The position numbers were made by a program, and so were the translations under genes. A stretch of 15,844 nt of DNA from Conidiobolus incongruus B7586 (lineage: Eukaryota; Entomophthoromycota; Entomophthoromycetes; Entomophthorales; Conidiobolaceae): NCBI GenBank assembly GCA_000697335.1, contig JNEM01015179.1, positions 1-15,844 on the forward strand, given 5' to 3'. Below the pieces are notes generated by a model that was given only the letters and a program-made list of their open reading frames with translations, ran no database searches and had not been told where the DNA came from. Shown in pieces: positions 1 to 10,155 of this stretch. The first letter of the stretch is position 1; every line of letters starts with the position of its first letter.

Positions 1-799
1 ATATTAAAGTTTAAATTAAATCAATTAATAGAGATATAAAAAAATATTATATAAATTAATAAAAGCTTAAAAAAATTTAAAATAGCTATTATTAAATAAA
101 ACTTATAAAATTATAGCTAGAAACTAAAGATTTTATTATAAATTATTATAATTAATTAATCTTAAATCTTTTTATATAATTTTTTACTAAAATATAAATC
201 AAATAAAAATTTAAAATATATCAACCTCTTTTATAAATTATTTCAAATAAATATTTTAATAACAAATAAATATTAATTATTATTATAAATAATAATAGCA
301 TATATTATTTTTATTTAGTTTTTAAAGAAAAAAATCAGTTAATAATATTCTTTATATTGTTTTTTCAAGTAAAACAATCTTTAATCAATATTCTTAATAA
401 GATATAAAAATAATTATTTTTTGTATAATAATTACAAAATATATTGAGTTAAATCTGTAAAAAACCTTTTAATTAAAAATAACTAGAAAATACTACTATA
501 TATAATATATTTTTTCAATTATAACTTATATGATTAGAATTGTTTTAGGTAATTAAAAAATTAATTTATAAAAAAGAAAATTTTTACAAGAAAATTTTAT
601 TAGTTTATGAAATATTAAATTTCAATTTTTAATTAAAAGAATTATTTTAAAATATTAAAACTTTGCTAAAAATATAGCAAAAAGTTATTATAAATTAAAC
701 AATTTATTAATTTTATATTATATTTTTATTTTGATATTTATTTTTATATTTAATATATTAAAATGTTTATTTTTTTAATCACAAAAAATTCCCATTATT
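1..799 (+). mobile_element. Repeat element copy 1, 3' part (cut by window start)
   Basis: This stretch aligns along its length, with indels and many substitutions, to the reverse complement of 10156-10950. Matching blocks include the end sequence at 783-799 (CAAAAAATTCCCATTATT type), the aaaactttgctaaaaatata block near 656-676, the ttttaggtaattaaaaaatt block near 543-562, and the tagctattattaaataaaac block near 88-107. The outer edge at 791-799 is CCCATTATT, the same end motif that bounds copy 2 on both sides. The left part of the element lies outside the window. No reading frame of any length survives. The family was not recognised; inverted ends suggest a DNA transposon or MITE-like element, but no transposase was found. 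Confidence 0.6.
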
Positions 800-3590
800 T
801 AAATATCAAAATAATATTAAACTAATAACTATAATAGTTAAATTTATAACTTAATTATCTTAATTTCTTATTTAATAAATGATAAAACTTATAATTAATT
901 ATTTTTAATTAAGAAAGTTGATAATATATTATTTTTTGCTTAAATAATATTATATAATTACTTAGCTAAAGGGTAATTAGTATTAAAATTATATATGATC
1001 AATATATAATAAAAGTTAATATATTTATTTTTTAACACCATTTGAAATATATATATTGAAACAAAACTTATTTAAATTCTTGATTAATTTTTTTAAATAA
1101 AAGTGACTAAGTTCAAAAAATATTTAACAAAGCTATTCTAGAGGATTTATAAAAATATTTGGTGTATTATTATGTTATAAACTATAGAAATAGAAATTTT
1201 TCCATCCAACCGATATATAAAACCAAGCTATATATTTATCTAGTTTTTTTTGGATTATTAAATTTATCTTTAGTCTTTATAATAATTGAATAAGGATTAT
1301 TTTCAAACCTATACACTCTGTTTAATAATATAATATTATTATTGTTTTATATTAATATAGAAATAATACTTATAGAAATTATTATTAATTTTGACACCTA
1401 TTTTACAAGTTTAATAAAGGATAAAGATAAAATTTTAAAAGACTATAAACCTCTAAAAATTAACTTTTTGCCTTATATTGTTTAAATTGTTTAGCTTAAT
1501 AATATATTTATTGGGATATAAATTCTTGATTGAATTTAACATTATTAAAGTTACTTCATTATTTTTGATAAAAATATATTAAGTTTAATTTCAATAATAT
1601 TAATAAATTTCATATACTGATTAATTAAATACCTAATATTATTAAACAATAATATAATTATAAAAAGATAAAATAAACCTAGTATAGTATTTAAATTATA
1701 TTCAATTAAAAGAAAATTTAAATGCTGATTTTATATTTAAGATTATTTAATATATTCTTTAATATATATTAGTATAGTTTCAAATTCTAATACATATTAG
1801 GATAAATTAATAAAAATCATCAATTAAATTATTTATATAATTATAATAAAACTTATTATCAACTTGAAAATAGTTAAAGATTCATATATATATCTAATAA
1901 TTAATTTGAAATTATTTTATATAATATTATATAATAAATCTGATAAAAAACAAAATTATTATTAAATATCTAATTTAATACCAAAAATAAAGTTTATGAA
2001 AAGATTTTATATTAAATAATCTGATATATTAATATTATAATAATTAGTTTTTATTATCAAATATAATATAATCGTAATATAATACTATATACTTTGGTAT
2101 TTTTATTAATATTTTAAATCAGTTATTAATATAATATAACTTTTTAATATATTCCAATAATTAGATATAAACTTAATTATCATAAAATATATAAATACTA
2201 TTATCAAGTCATATTTTTATAAAGGTTAGATATATATATATATTATTTAATTTTAATTAGTTATTAACAGATCATATATTAATCAATAATTAATTTTAAT
2301 TAAAAAATTTGACAATAAAAAATTATCAAGAGAAAATAATATCATATATTTTTATGGTATTTAAAGGATTAATTTAGTATTGATTTGCTATTATAATTAG
2401 TTAATATTATATATAAAAATAATATATTTTTATTATTTAAATTATATTCAATTAGAAAGTTCATAATTTATTTTAAGAATATAGGACTATTCAACCTTTA
2501 TATAAAGAAAATAATTAATAATTATGATATAGAATAAAGATAATATTTGTATATAATATTATAATATTTTGAAATTAATTTTAAAATTGAAAAATCCAAT
2601 AAATAATTATAATATAATAATAACAAGATAAATTATTATAGCTTATGTTAAAATATAAAGTTTGAGGATTTATATTCAACCAATATATATATATATATAT
2701 ATTGATCTTGCAATAATTTCATAAAATATATAAATTCTTATTTTTATTTTAAAATTATTATTTTTAGTTAAAAAAAATTTAAATGATAAATTACTAATAA
2801 CTTTTCATAATCATAATTTGATATAATTGAATATAGCTATATAGTTTATATTTTTGAAAATATACTGGCAAAATAATATTTTTAAACTGATATTAATATA
2901 TAAAAAATCTTTATTCTATTATTTAATAGGAGTTTGTAAAATTTGTGATAAATTAATTGACAAAAATTTAATTTCAAATATTGGTAATCTTTTTTATAAT
3001 TTCTTTACAAAATAAATCTTCCATATTTTATATAATGAGATAAAGGAAGTATATAAGTACAATATTATAATTTTTGGTACATATTTTCTGTATTTTTAAT
3101 TATTATGGAAATAAAATTAATATTTTACATGATTTATTCATTTAAATTCGTTATTAATGTTTTTTATCTTAGAGATTTAATAATGAATAAATTTTTATTC
3201 ATCTCATTGACTTAATATTTATATTAGAGATAAGCTCTTATAATTAATTTATTATTTGATGTTATTTATATTAGACGCTAAATAGTATTTATTATAAAAT
3301 TAGGTTATTAAATTTGATTATATAATAAAACTAGTCGATAGAACCAATATAGTGTAAAAAGACCTAAAATAGTAATGTGTAAACAATTAAATATATCAGT
3401 GGGTTTACTTAAAATTCAAAATAGATTCATTAATATAATTTTATTAGAAAATATATTTTTTAATTTCATTAAAAAAAGTCTCAAAATTTAAAAAACAATT
3501 ATTATTATTAATAATCAGGAAAAATAGTAAAATATTAAGAAATCACCATGTTTATTGACCAAATTAATGCTATTTGTATAATTAAAATAA
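800..3590. other. Gene-free AT-rich stretch
   Basis: About 2.8 kb of extreme A+T. No open frame worth reporting, no RNA gene and no clear repeat family was found. It contains an (AT)n tract of about 20 nt at 2683-2702 and a shorter one near 2227-2241. A phrase reading tttaaattatattcaatt occurs twice (near 1689 and 2439). The patch at 1140-1310 is slightly richer in G+C, and its minus strand reads open for about 20 codons, but I could not relate it to any family. Confidence 0.6.
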
Positions 3591-3591
3591 G

Positions 3592-3951
3592 TTTAAAGGT
3601 AAAGGTTACTTTGGCAATAAAAAGTTAATATAACCATAGAGGTATATATCAAAATTTAAAAAACTAGTCTTTTAATAAATTTTTAATACAAATAATTTAT
3701 TTCAAAGATAAAATATATTATATAATAATAGGTATTTAATTAAAATAATTATTGGATATAAAAATGGGAATATTAAAAATATATGATAATTTTAGTTTAA
3801 AATTAATATCTTCTAAATATATTTTGGTATTATAGAATATTTGATATTAATTAATTTTAATTTTTTTAGAATTAAATCATTATAAATTTTTATTATGAAA
3901 AGTATTATGAATAACTATTATTGAAAAATAATAATATTAGTATATAGTACA
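3592..3951 (+). pseudogene. Remnant of a Ser/Thr protein kinase
   Basis: Kinase landmarks appear in the right order and at roughly the right spacing on the plus strand. 3598-3615 reads GKGYFG, like the glycine-rich loop GxGxFG. Near 3711-3740 there is FKDKIYYIII, like the strand before the hinge. 3817-3950 then reads in one frame as GIIEYL, followed eight residues later by RIKSL-stop-IFI, and then NNYY-stop-KIIILVYS. These resemble the segment ending EYLH, the catalytic loop HRDIKSLNIFI (its Asp lost, its Asn now a stop) and the DFG segment, whose Asp, Phe and Gly are all gone. The catalytic Asp and DFG motif are therefore destroyed, and at least one frame change separates the N-lobe from the C-lobe. 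This is a dead host gene if the reading is right. In DNA this AT-rich some of the match could be chance. Confidence 0.42.
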
Positions 3952-4213
3952 ATTTAACGAAATGCATTTTTATTTAATCGATCTATCATCATTTTATAGA
4001 ACTTATTATTCTTCTAACCATAATTTGGTCTAATATGAATTAATAATGATTAGTTATTTTAAGGAATTAAATTGAATGGGTTTATGAGGTTAACCAAGAA
4101 TCCCATAATATTCTCGAAAATGAAATTTCTATAAATTTATAATTCAATTGAATTTTATCAATATAATAGAAACAAAATACAAATAACTTTAATAATTGCT
4201 AGAATATTATATT

Positions 4214-4237
4214 AAATATTATTTTAAATATTATTTT
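4214..4237. repeat. 12-bp tandem duplication upstream of the heme lyase start
   Basis: AAATATTATTTT occurs twice head to tail, ending 19 bases before the ATG. It lies in the presumed 5' untranslated or promoter region. No TATA box or other element can be separated from the A+T background. Confidence 0.7.
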
Positions 4238-4256
4238 AAGAATATAAAATAAAAAG

Positions 4257-5087
4257 ATGACTGATAATGGCAGTACTAAACAATCACCACCTCCCGGCTG
4301 TCCCATGCATGAGAGTAGCCAACCCAAAACCCCTACACCACCTCCAGGCTGCCCCATGCACAACGCTGACAACAAAGAGACGCCCAAACTATTCAACTTG
4401 GATAATAATATCCCCTTCTTGCCGAACGCTCCTGTGAGTGATCAGAAGATCGAATTGAGTTTGGAGCGCGAGATTAGCAGTATTCCCAAAGCCAACTCCA
4501 ACTCGAATTGGGAGTACCCATCTCCCCAACAGTTCTACAACGCTTTGAAGCGCAAAGGGTGGGAGACACCAGAAGAAAGTATTGATGTAATGGTAGATAT
4601 TCATAACTTTTTGAATGAGGGCGCTTGGGAGGAAGTGATGAAGTGGGAGAGACTTCACAAGTGGTAATTTCCATATTTAATTGGATTGTATTTAGATTAA
4701 TTAATATTCAAAATTTAGTGAATGTGACGATCCTAAATTATTAAGATTTAGAGGTAGACCTCAAGAATTAAGCCCAAAGGCTTGGTTCTCCCACAAATTT
4801 TTGGGGTAACAATTAACGATTAACATTAATTAAAAATATATCATTTAATATACCATTTTAGAGCTCCTAGACCTTTCGATCGCCATGATTGGACAGTAGA
4901 CCGCTGCGGTAAGGAAGTACGTTACGTGATCGACTACTACGGAGGTCCCGACGAAGATGGAAGTCCCACTTTTAATTTGGATGTGCGTCCAGCTTTAGAT
5001 AGTTTTGAGAGTGCTAAAGATCGTTTTACAGTGGGCATGCAAGAATTCTTCAGTAGATTTACGGGTGGCAAGAATGATAACAATTAG
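4257..5087 (+). CDS. CYC3: Cytochrome c heme lyase (holocytochrome c synthase)
   Basis: This gene makes the enzyme that attaches heme to the CXXCH cysteines of apocytochrome c (or c1) in the mitochondrial intermembrane space. Exons are 4257-4663, 4719-4805 and 4862-5087; introns are 55 and 56 nt with GT-AG ends. The product has 239 residues, normal for the family. An in-frame TAA at 4245-4247 fixes ATG 4257 as the start. Two Cys-Pro motifs (GCPMH, residues 14-18 and 31-35) open the protein. Next come SSIPKAN (74-80), the KGW motif (100-102), and IHN with His116, which aligns with the heme-ligand His154 of human HCCS. Then follow [13 protein letters not shown] (145-157), PFDRHDW (169-175), the RYVIDYY segment and LDVRPALDS (204-212). 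Exon 1 read through would end after TGG; splicing gives Cys136 and joins the conserved CDDPKLLRF stretch. CYC3-like and CYT2-like (c1-specific) lyases cannot be told apart here. There is no cleavable presequence, as is usual for this family. Confidence 0.95.
4287..4361 (+). repeat. Duplicated [14 protein letters not shown] segment
   Basis: 4287-4310 and 4338-4361 are 24-nt near copies, each encoding PPPGCPMH, separated by 27 nt. All the differences are silent third-position changes, so the peptide has been held constant since duplication. Each copy carries one Cys-Pro heme-regulatory-type motif. Confidence 0.8.
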
Positions 5088-5886
5088 AGATCTTTTACAA
5101 TGTTAAATTATAGATATATCATTTTGAAAAATTATTCGAATTGATCAGATGGATTAATTTAATATTAATATTTTAAATTAATTTTATTATTATTGATAAT
5201 AATATTATTAACTTATTTTATTTATAATAAATTATTTTTTATTTTCATTATTCAACACATATTATTAAATTTTGAGATATATTTTTGCACATCTCGAAAA
5301 AGCATATTTATAGCAATTGATTTGAAATTTAACTTTACAAATTTGATACTTATCACTCTTTTCTTTAAAAGAAATTAAAAAAAGTAAAAATTAATAGTCC
5401 TTAATATTATAGATAAATTAAAAAGTATGGTTTTGTTGATAAATTCCAAACAATTTTAAATAAAAAGCTATGGAGATGATATCGTCAATTTATCATCAAC
5501 AAATCAAATACAAAATGTTAATATATTCCCCCATTACACAAATGCATTAAAATCTGCTTTTGGATTACTTGATTCCATTATCTTAATATATTAGCACTCT
5601 TTGCAGTTAGTATGGTAAAATTATGGTATATGGGTCTATTGAGAGGATAGAATAATTTAATGCCCTGAGTTTTGGGTATTAAATCTAAAAATTAGTATTT
5701 GATTAATTTCTTTATTATTCTCCTTGTTTATTTTATAAAAATTTTTATCATTTATCATTTATCATTTTTTGTTTTTTAATCAACAATTTAATTAATAATT
5801 TTAAAATAATTCTTTACAATAAATTCAATATAATAATTTATTCATATCTACCTAAAATAAATTTTGTAAAATTATATAAATAATTA
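5088..5886. other. Intergenic region between heme lyase and kinesin genes
   Basis: This is about 800 bp containing the 3' end signals of one gene and the promoter of the next, neither of which can be defined by eye. An imperfect inverted repeat (5432-5443 and 5489-5503, TTTGTTGATAAA type) encloses about 45 nt. The patch 5540-5680 is richer in G+C and contains hydrophobic, protein-like fragments broken by stops. The open frame at 5193-5378 is a low-complexity hydrophobic stretch with no family resemblance and is probably chance. Confidence 0.5.
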
Positions 5887-8800
5887 ATGACGGAAGAGTC
5901 GACAAGCGTTAGGTAACCAATTTATCAGGGTACTATTTAAAATATATTCATCTTGGTATAGAGTTGCTCTAAGAGTACGTCCTATAACGGCCAAAGAAAA
6001 GTTAGAACATTGTTCGGATTGTATTACCTATGTCCCAGGTACACCCCAGATTGTACTAGGGACTGATAAATCATTTACCTTCGACTATGTTTTCGACGAT
6101 AGTGTCGGCCAAGAAGAGGTTTATAGTAATTGTGTAGCAAGTTTAATGGACCAATTCTTATTGGGGTAGATTTTGTTTTATTGTTATCTTTAGATTATTC
6201 ACTAATCGTTTTTTTAAAAATTTAGATTTAATGCTACCGTTTTTGCATATGGGTAAGTATTATATTTTATTATTTCAATTTTATATTAATCATTGCAATT
6301 TTCATTAATTATTCAAATTAATAGTCAGGTATATTTCAAATTATTTATGGTATTTTGTTTGATATATTAATAATTGATATAAAGACAGGTAGTGGTAAAA
6401 CGTATAGTATGGGCACCAGTATGGACCAATCTAAAGACCCCAATCAGCAGGGTAATTCCATGTATACTAATTAAATCTACAATCATATTAATCTCTACTC
6501 GTAAAGGTATCGTACCAAGAGCCATTAATCATTTGTTTGAACAAATAGCATTCCGAAAATCCAAATCTAAATATTACCAAGCTGAAGTATCCGTGTCATT
6601 TTTAGAACTCTATAACGAAGACCTACTCGATCTTCTGAATCCGCAGCCCCGTAATAACAATTCTAAAATTAATACGAATGCAGGGCCTCAAATCCGCGAA
6701 GATCCTCAGGGTGGGATCTATTGGACTGGGGTGAAGGAGATTCCAGCTACGAATCCGGACGAGTTGATGAATTATATGTATCAGGGTTTAATTTGTAGAA
6801 GTACTGCATCCACCGATATGAATTTGGTGTCGTCGCGTTCGCATGCTATCTTTTCTGTCACTCTTAAGCAGCAGTTAGAGGCTAGCTGGTTGGAGAATGG
6901 TGTTCCTGATGAGGTGCCTCCTGAAGACCCTGATGCTCCAGCTCCTGCTTTACAAAATATCGTGTCCAAGTTCCATTTTGTGGATTTGGCAGGCAGCGAA
7001 AGATTGAAAAAGACAAATGCTGTAGGTGGTAGAGTTAAGGAAGGTATTTCCATTAACTCTGGGTTACTTGCTTTGGGTAACGTTATCAGTGCTTTGGGAG
7101 ATGCTGCTCTCAAAGGATCCCACGTACCCTACAGAAATTCCAAATTAACTAGACTTTTACAAGATTCGTTGGGTGGTAATAGTAAAACACTGATGTTGGC
7201 TTGTATCTCCCCCGCCGATACCAATTTCCTAGAAACTTTGAGCACACTTAAATATGCTAATCGTGCTAGAAATATTAAAAATAAAGTCCAAGTCAATGTG
7301 GGTGAAGGTGATCCAAAGGAAGAAATTCAGAGACTTAGAGCTGAATTGGCCAGAGTCAAGCTTCAACTGGTCAATATGAATCCACCAAAGGCACCAACAC
7401 CAGATAGTCATCAAGTTGTATACCAATTGAAACAAAAAGACCAGTTGATTAAACAACTTCAAACCAAAATCAGAGCTATGTCTTCTAACGATTTGGACGC
7501 CATTTCATCGAATGGCAGTGGCATCGATATCATTGCTCAATTAGAGCAAAGTGAGATCAAATGCTCCGACTTGAAAGCCAAATTAGATCAAGGGTTAGAG
7601 ATTATTAATGATTCAGTTATCAAAGTCAATCGCATTAAAGACCATCTAAAATCCCTGGATATTGACCTCAATCATCCCGAAGCTCAGGCTTTGGAGCATG
7701 ATATCGATACTTTATCAGCCTCATTATTAAACACTGTGGAGTTATTCAACAACACTCTCAATCTCCATCAACAACCCTTATCTCCAGATCACACTGGTGA
7801 ATCATCTTCTTCCATTTCACTAACTCCAGTAGATTCTGTTAAATTGGCCAAGACAAATTCCGACCCAATAGTCCAAGCAAAAAACCCAAGATCGATTACT
7901 TGGTCAGCACTTCCATCATCCTTAACTTCACCTGATAACAAAGCATCTGGAAAGGCCCCAAGTCAAAGCAAACAAGTCAGAGATCTCACACTAGCATTGA
8001 AGAAAGCATTAGCTGAGCGCGATGCAGCTTTGAAAAAGGCTGAAAATGCTACACAAACTCTCAGAACTAAAGCTAGTTCACCAGCTCCCAATGGCGCATC
8101 CACTAGAAAATTGTCGTCGACACCGCCCGCAGCCAACACTGCAGGGCTCGCGAAATTGAAGAAAGAGCTTGAAATGGCACAACGTCAAATCCAACAACAG
8201 AAGCAAGAGATTATGAATCTGAAAAAGGAAAATAATAGACAGTTGAGAGCTCCTAGCAGAAATACAGTAAGTTATAAATTAATTTATTTTTAGGAATATT
8301 TATTAAATGTTTTTTAGTCGCGTCCGGCTTCCAGAAATAAAAACCTTTCAGACTTCCCAGATTACAACGGTCCTCAATCGCCGACAGGATTGCGTGCAGT
8401 GTTTAAGAAACGTCAGGTGGAAGAAGAAATTAACTACTTTCTCACTGGAAGAAAAACACGTATCACACTTCATGAACTCATTACCAAGCTGGAACCTCAG
8501 ATGGAAGAGTTGGAAGAGCTTCTCGCAGAACGCGACCGCATCCAAGCTTTGGTGGACCAACATCGTGAGACGCGGATGAACAATATGAACGAAGGAATGG
8601 AGTCCTTCATGCAAGTGGAGAACGAGGTTGAGCTAGAGAGTTTGTTAGAACAGCTCAAATTCGTCGACGACCAACTGGAACTTCTTGAAGCTGAAGTGAG
8701 CTACACAGAAGCTAAAATCCGTGCTTTAGAACGTAAAGCAGAAACCACTCTAAGACCTGATGCCAGTGCCAATGGCGATGATTTGTATGGAGAAAATCAT

Positions 8801-9214
8801 TATAAGGCAGCCCTCAAGATTTTATCCGAATTGGACGAAATTGAGACCCAAGGTATGTTGGAACTCCTCCTCAGAGATGTAGTCACCCTCCAAATGGACA
8901 CTTGGACCTACGAGATGACCATCAAAGGCCTCGATCAACAGAATCAAGAACTCCAAAACACACTGGGCGTTCTCAAGCAAGCTGCAGCCACTATGGCTAT
9001 GGATTATGAAAACAGGATCCTCGCCCTCGAAACCGGCGTTGACGTGGACCAATTGAACGAAGTGAGGCAAGACGACTTCGCACTCTCAGACGAGTTTCAT
9101 GACAACCAGCAAGTTGATGGAGAGAATGACAATTTAGAAGATTTCGTGGATAATTTCCAAAGTTTTCACCTATTACCCAACGAATTAAATCCTATTGAAA
9201 ATGAACAATTTTAA
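5887..9214 (+). CDS. Kinesin-4 family motor protein (KIF4/KIF21-like)
   Basis: This is a plus-end-type microtubule motor of the kinesin-4 class, linked in other organisms to spindle midzone, chromosome arms or microtubule length control. Seven exons: 5887-5912, 5962-6165, 6226-6252, 6325-6328, 6385-6451, 6507-8266, 8318-9214; introns are 49-72 nt, all GT-AG. Together they give 2985 nt, 994 residues. An in-frame TAA at 5881-5883 fixes the start. The N-terminal motor has RVALRVRP (9-16), the P-loop GQTGSGKT (86-93), NLVSSRSH (switch I, to 222), DLAGSE (269-274), YRNSKLTRLLQDSLGG and the neck LKYANRARNIKN (about 357-368). A proline- and acid-rich insertion lies about 20 residues before DLAGSE. 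The tail alternates coiled coils with a Ser/Pro/Thr-rich stretch. Residues 811-830 and 866-886 match kinesin-4 tail patterns in type. The end is acidic, and the cysteine-rich domain of animal KIF4 is absent. A KIF21- or KIF27-like assignment is possible. Confidence 0.93.
6325..6328 (+). other. 4-nt microexon (TCAG) of the kinesin gene
   Basis: The exon before ends TAT GG at 6252 and the exon after starts ACA GGT AGT GGT AAA ACG at 6385. Joined directly they lose frame. The only way to obtain the invariant YGQTGSGKT is to add NCAR, and TCAG at 6325-6328 supplies exactly that, with AG just before it (aatag) and GT just after it (gtatat). It supplies the last base of Gly86 and the whole codon of Gln87. 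The flanking introns are 72 nt (6253-6324) and 56 nt (6329-6384). The whole 994-codon frame closes correctly only with it included. Confidence 0.9.
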
Positions 9215-9545
9215 CATTAATTAGATTAAAATAAAAACATTTTGAGATTTGTACTGTTGGTTTAAATATTTAATTTTTGGAATTAATTTATAGAAATTAT
9301 AATTATAATATAGATATTGTCTCATAGCTAGTTTCTCATTGATTATCTCAATTTTGAAGTATATTATATTCAATATAGCTTTTAATCAAAGAAAAAACTT
9401 AGTTATAAATATATCATTCCAAATTAAAATTATTAACAAATATCATAACTAAATATGCTTCATGTAAATGTACATATTTCTATAATTATTATATAAAATT
9501 TAATTAAATTGAATTTTTCTAAATAAACCTTCAAATTCATAATAC
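9215..9545. other. Kinesin 3' flank
   Basis: AATAAA at 9230-9235, 15 nt after the stop codon, is a plausible polyadenylation signal, followed at about 9250-9262 by a T/G-richer stretch (tgtactgttggttt). The rest is A+T background with nothing recognisable. Confidence 0.45.
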
Positions 9546-9640
9546 CATATATTTGAAGATATATAAAAATCAGGATTGGTGTTGGATATAGCTTACAAAA
9601 TTAATGATTTTGGACTTTTATTATTCAATATATTATTTGA
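9546..9640 (+). pseudogene. Remnant of a protein kinase catalytic loop and DFG segment
   Basis: In one frame from 9567 the sequence reads KSGLVLDIAYKINDFGLLLF, which resembles the segment from the catalytic loop to the DFG motif of TKL or similar kinases (HRDIKSxNVLLD...YKIxDFGL). Just before it, in a neighbouring frame, AGA TAT ATA AAA at about 9556-9567 resembles RDIK with Asp replaced by Tyr. A stop (9564-9566) and a frame change break it, and no glycine loop or C-lobe was found around it. It is not the same fragment as the remnant at 3592-3951, because the wording of the two loops differs. Given the A+T background this is a moderate-to-weak call. Confidence 0.33.
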
Positions 9641-10155
9641 TATTTGCTATAATCAATTAATATCTAATATTTAATCATTTGATATAATATATGTTCATTC
9701 AAATTATTTGATTTTTTAAATTAGTTAAAAATACTTTGTTACTGATCCTTCAAAATAATACCAATAATAAAGGTAATTATATTAGTTCAATAAAAAAATT
9801 ATTGGAATATCCAGAATATGTTATAGTTGAATATATTAATCCCCACTTTAATAGTGTAAAAAATTAACTTATTAGTATCATGGATTATCTTGATAGTCCA
9901 ATAGGAAATCAATAGAATGAATTTTTGACTGGTAAATAATAACATGGATAATAATATAGCTAATCTTTGTTTTTTTCAATTTTAATCAATATGGTTTATA
10001 TTTGATTATATTATATATCAAATACCTGAATATTAGAAATGTTATTAGCTATAATATAACATAATTATTCACCGCCAGGTTATAAGTTGAATATCTTTAT
10101 TATATTAAAATTATATATAAATTTATATATTTTCATGATATTACTCTGTATTTTA
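9641..10155. other. AT-rich stretch with one 51-codon open fragment
   Basis: 9712-9864 is open for 51 codons between stops and includes the run KKLLEYPEYVIVEYINPHF. It has no suitable start and no family that I recognise. It could be a further piece of the kinase remnant upstream or of another decayed gene. The remainder is featureless. Confidence 0.4.

Noticed and set aside
4199-4674. Minus-strand open frames opposite heme lyase exon 1
   Set aside because: Antisense shadows of a well-conserved coding exon.
4691-4718. Earlier TTTAG acceptor (ending at 4695) for heme lyase intron 1
   Set aside because: Joining there gives an immediate stop (TG+A); the TTTAG ending at 4718 restores the conserved CDDPKLLRF stretch.
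5193-5378. Open frame of 61 codons between the two genes
   Set aside because: Mostly Ile, Phe, Leu and Asn from A+T-rich DNA; no upstream context or conserved pattern.
5432-5503. Imperfect inverted repeat as a possible regulatory hairpin or MITE
   Set aside because: Arms of about 12-15 nt with a 3-nt gap are not remarkable in this composition, and no second copy was seen.
6392-6506. An open frame entering the kinesin at 6392 as a separate start of the gene
   Set aside because: It begins with GTG and reads the P-loop exon out of frame; the true frame is set by the upstream exons and the intron 6452-6506. From 6507 on it is simply exon 6.
6781-7113. Minus-strand open frame of 110 codons
   Set aside because: Lies antisense to the conserved motor core of the kinesin; explained by codon structure of the plus strand.
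8291-8293. Earlier TTTTTAG acceptor (ending at 8293) for the last kinesin intron
   Set aside because: It would add codons from AT-rich intron sequence, and the frame toward 8318 does not fit; the acceptor ending at 8317 gives phase-0 joining.
8307-8579. Plus-strand open frame of 90 codons starting at 8307
   Set aside because: Overlaps kinesin exon 7 in another frame; low-quality composition and no family resemblance.
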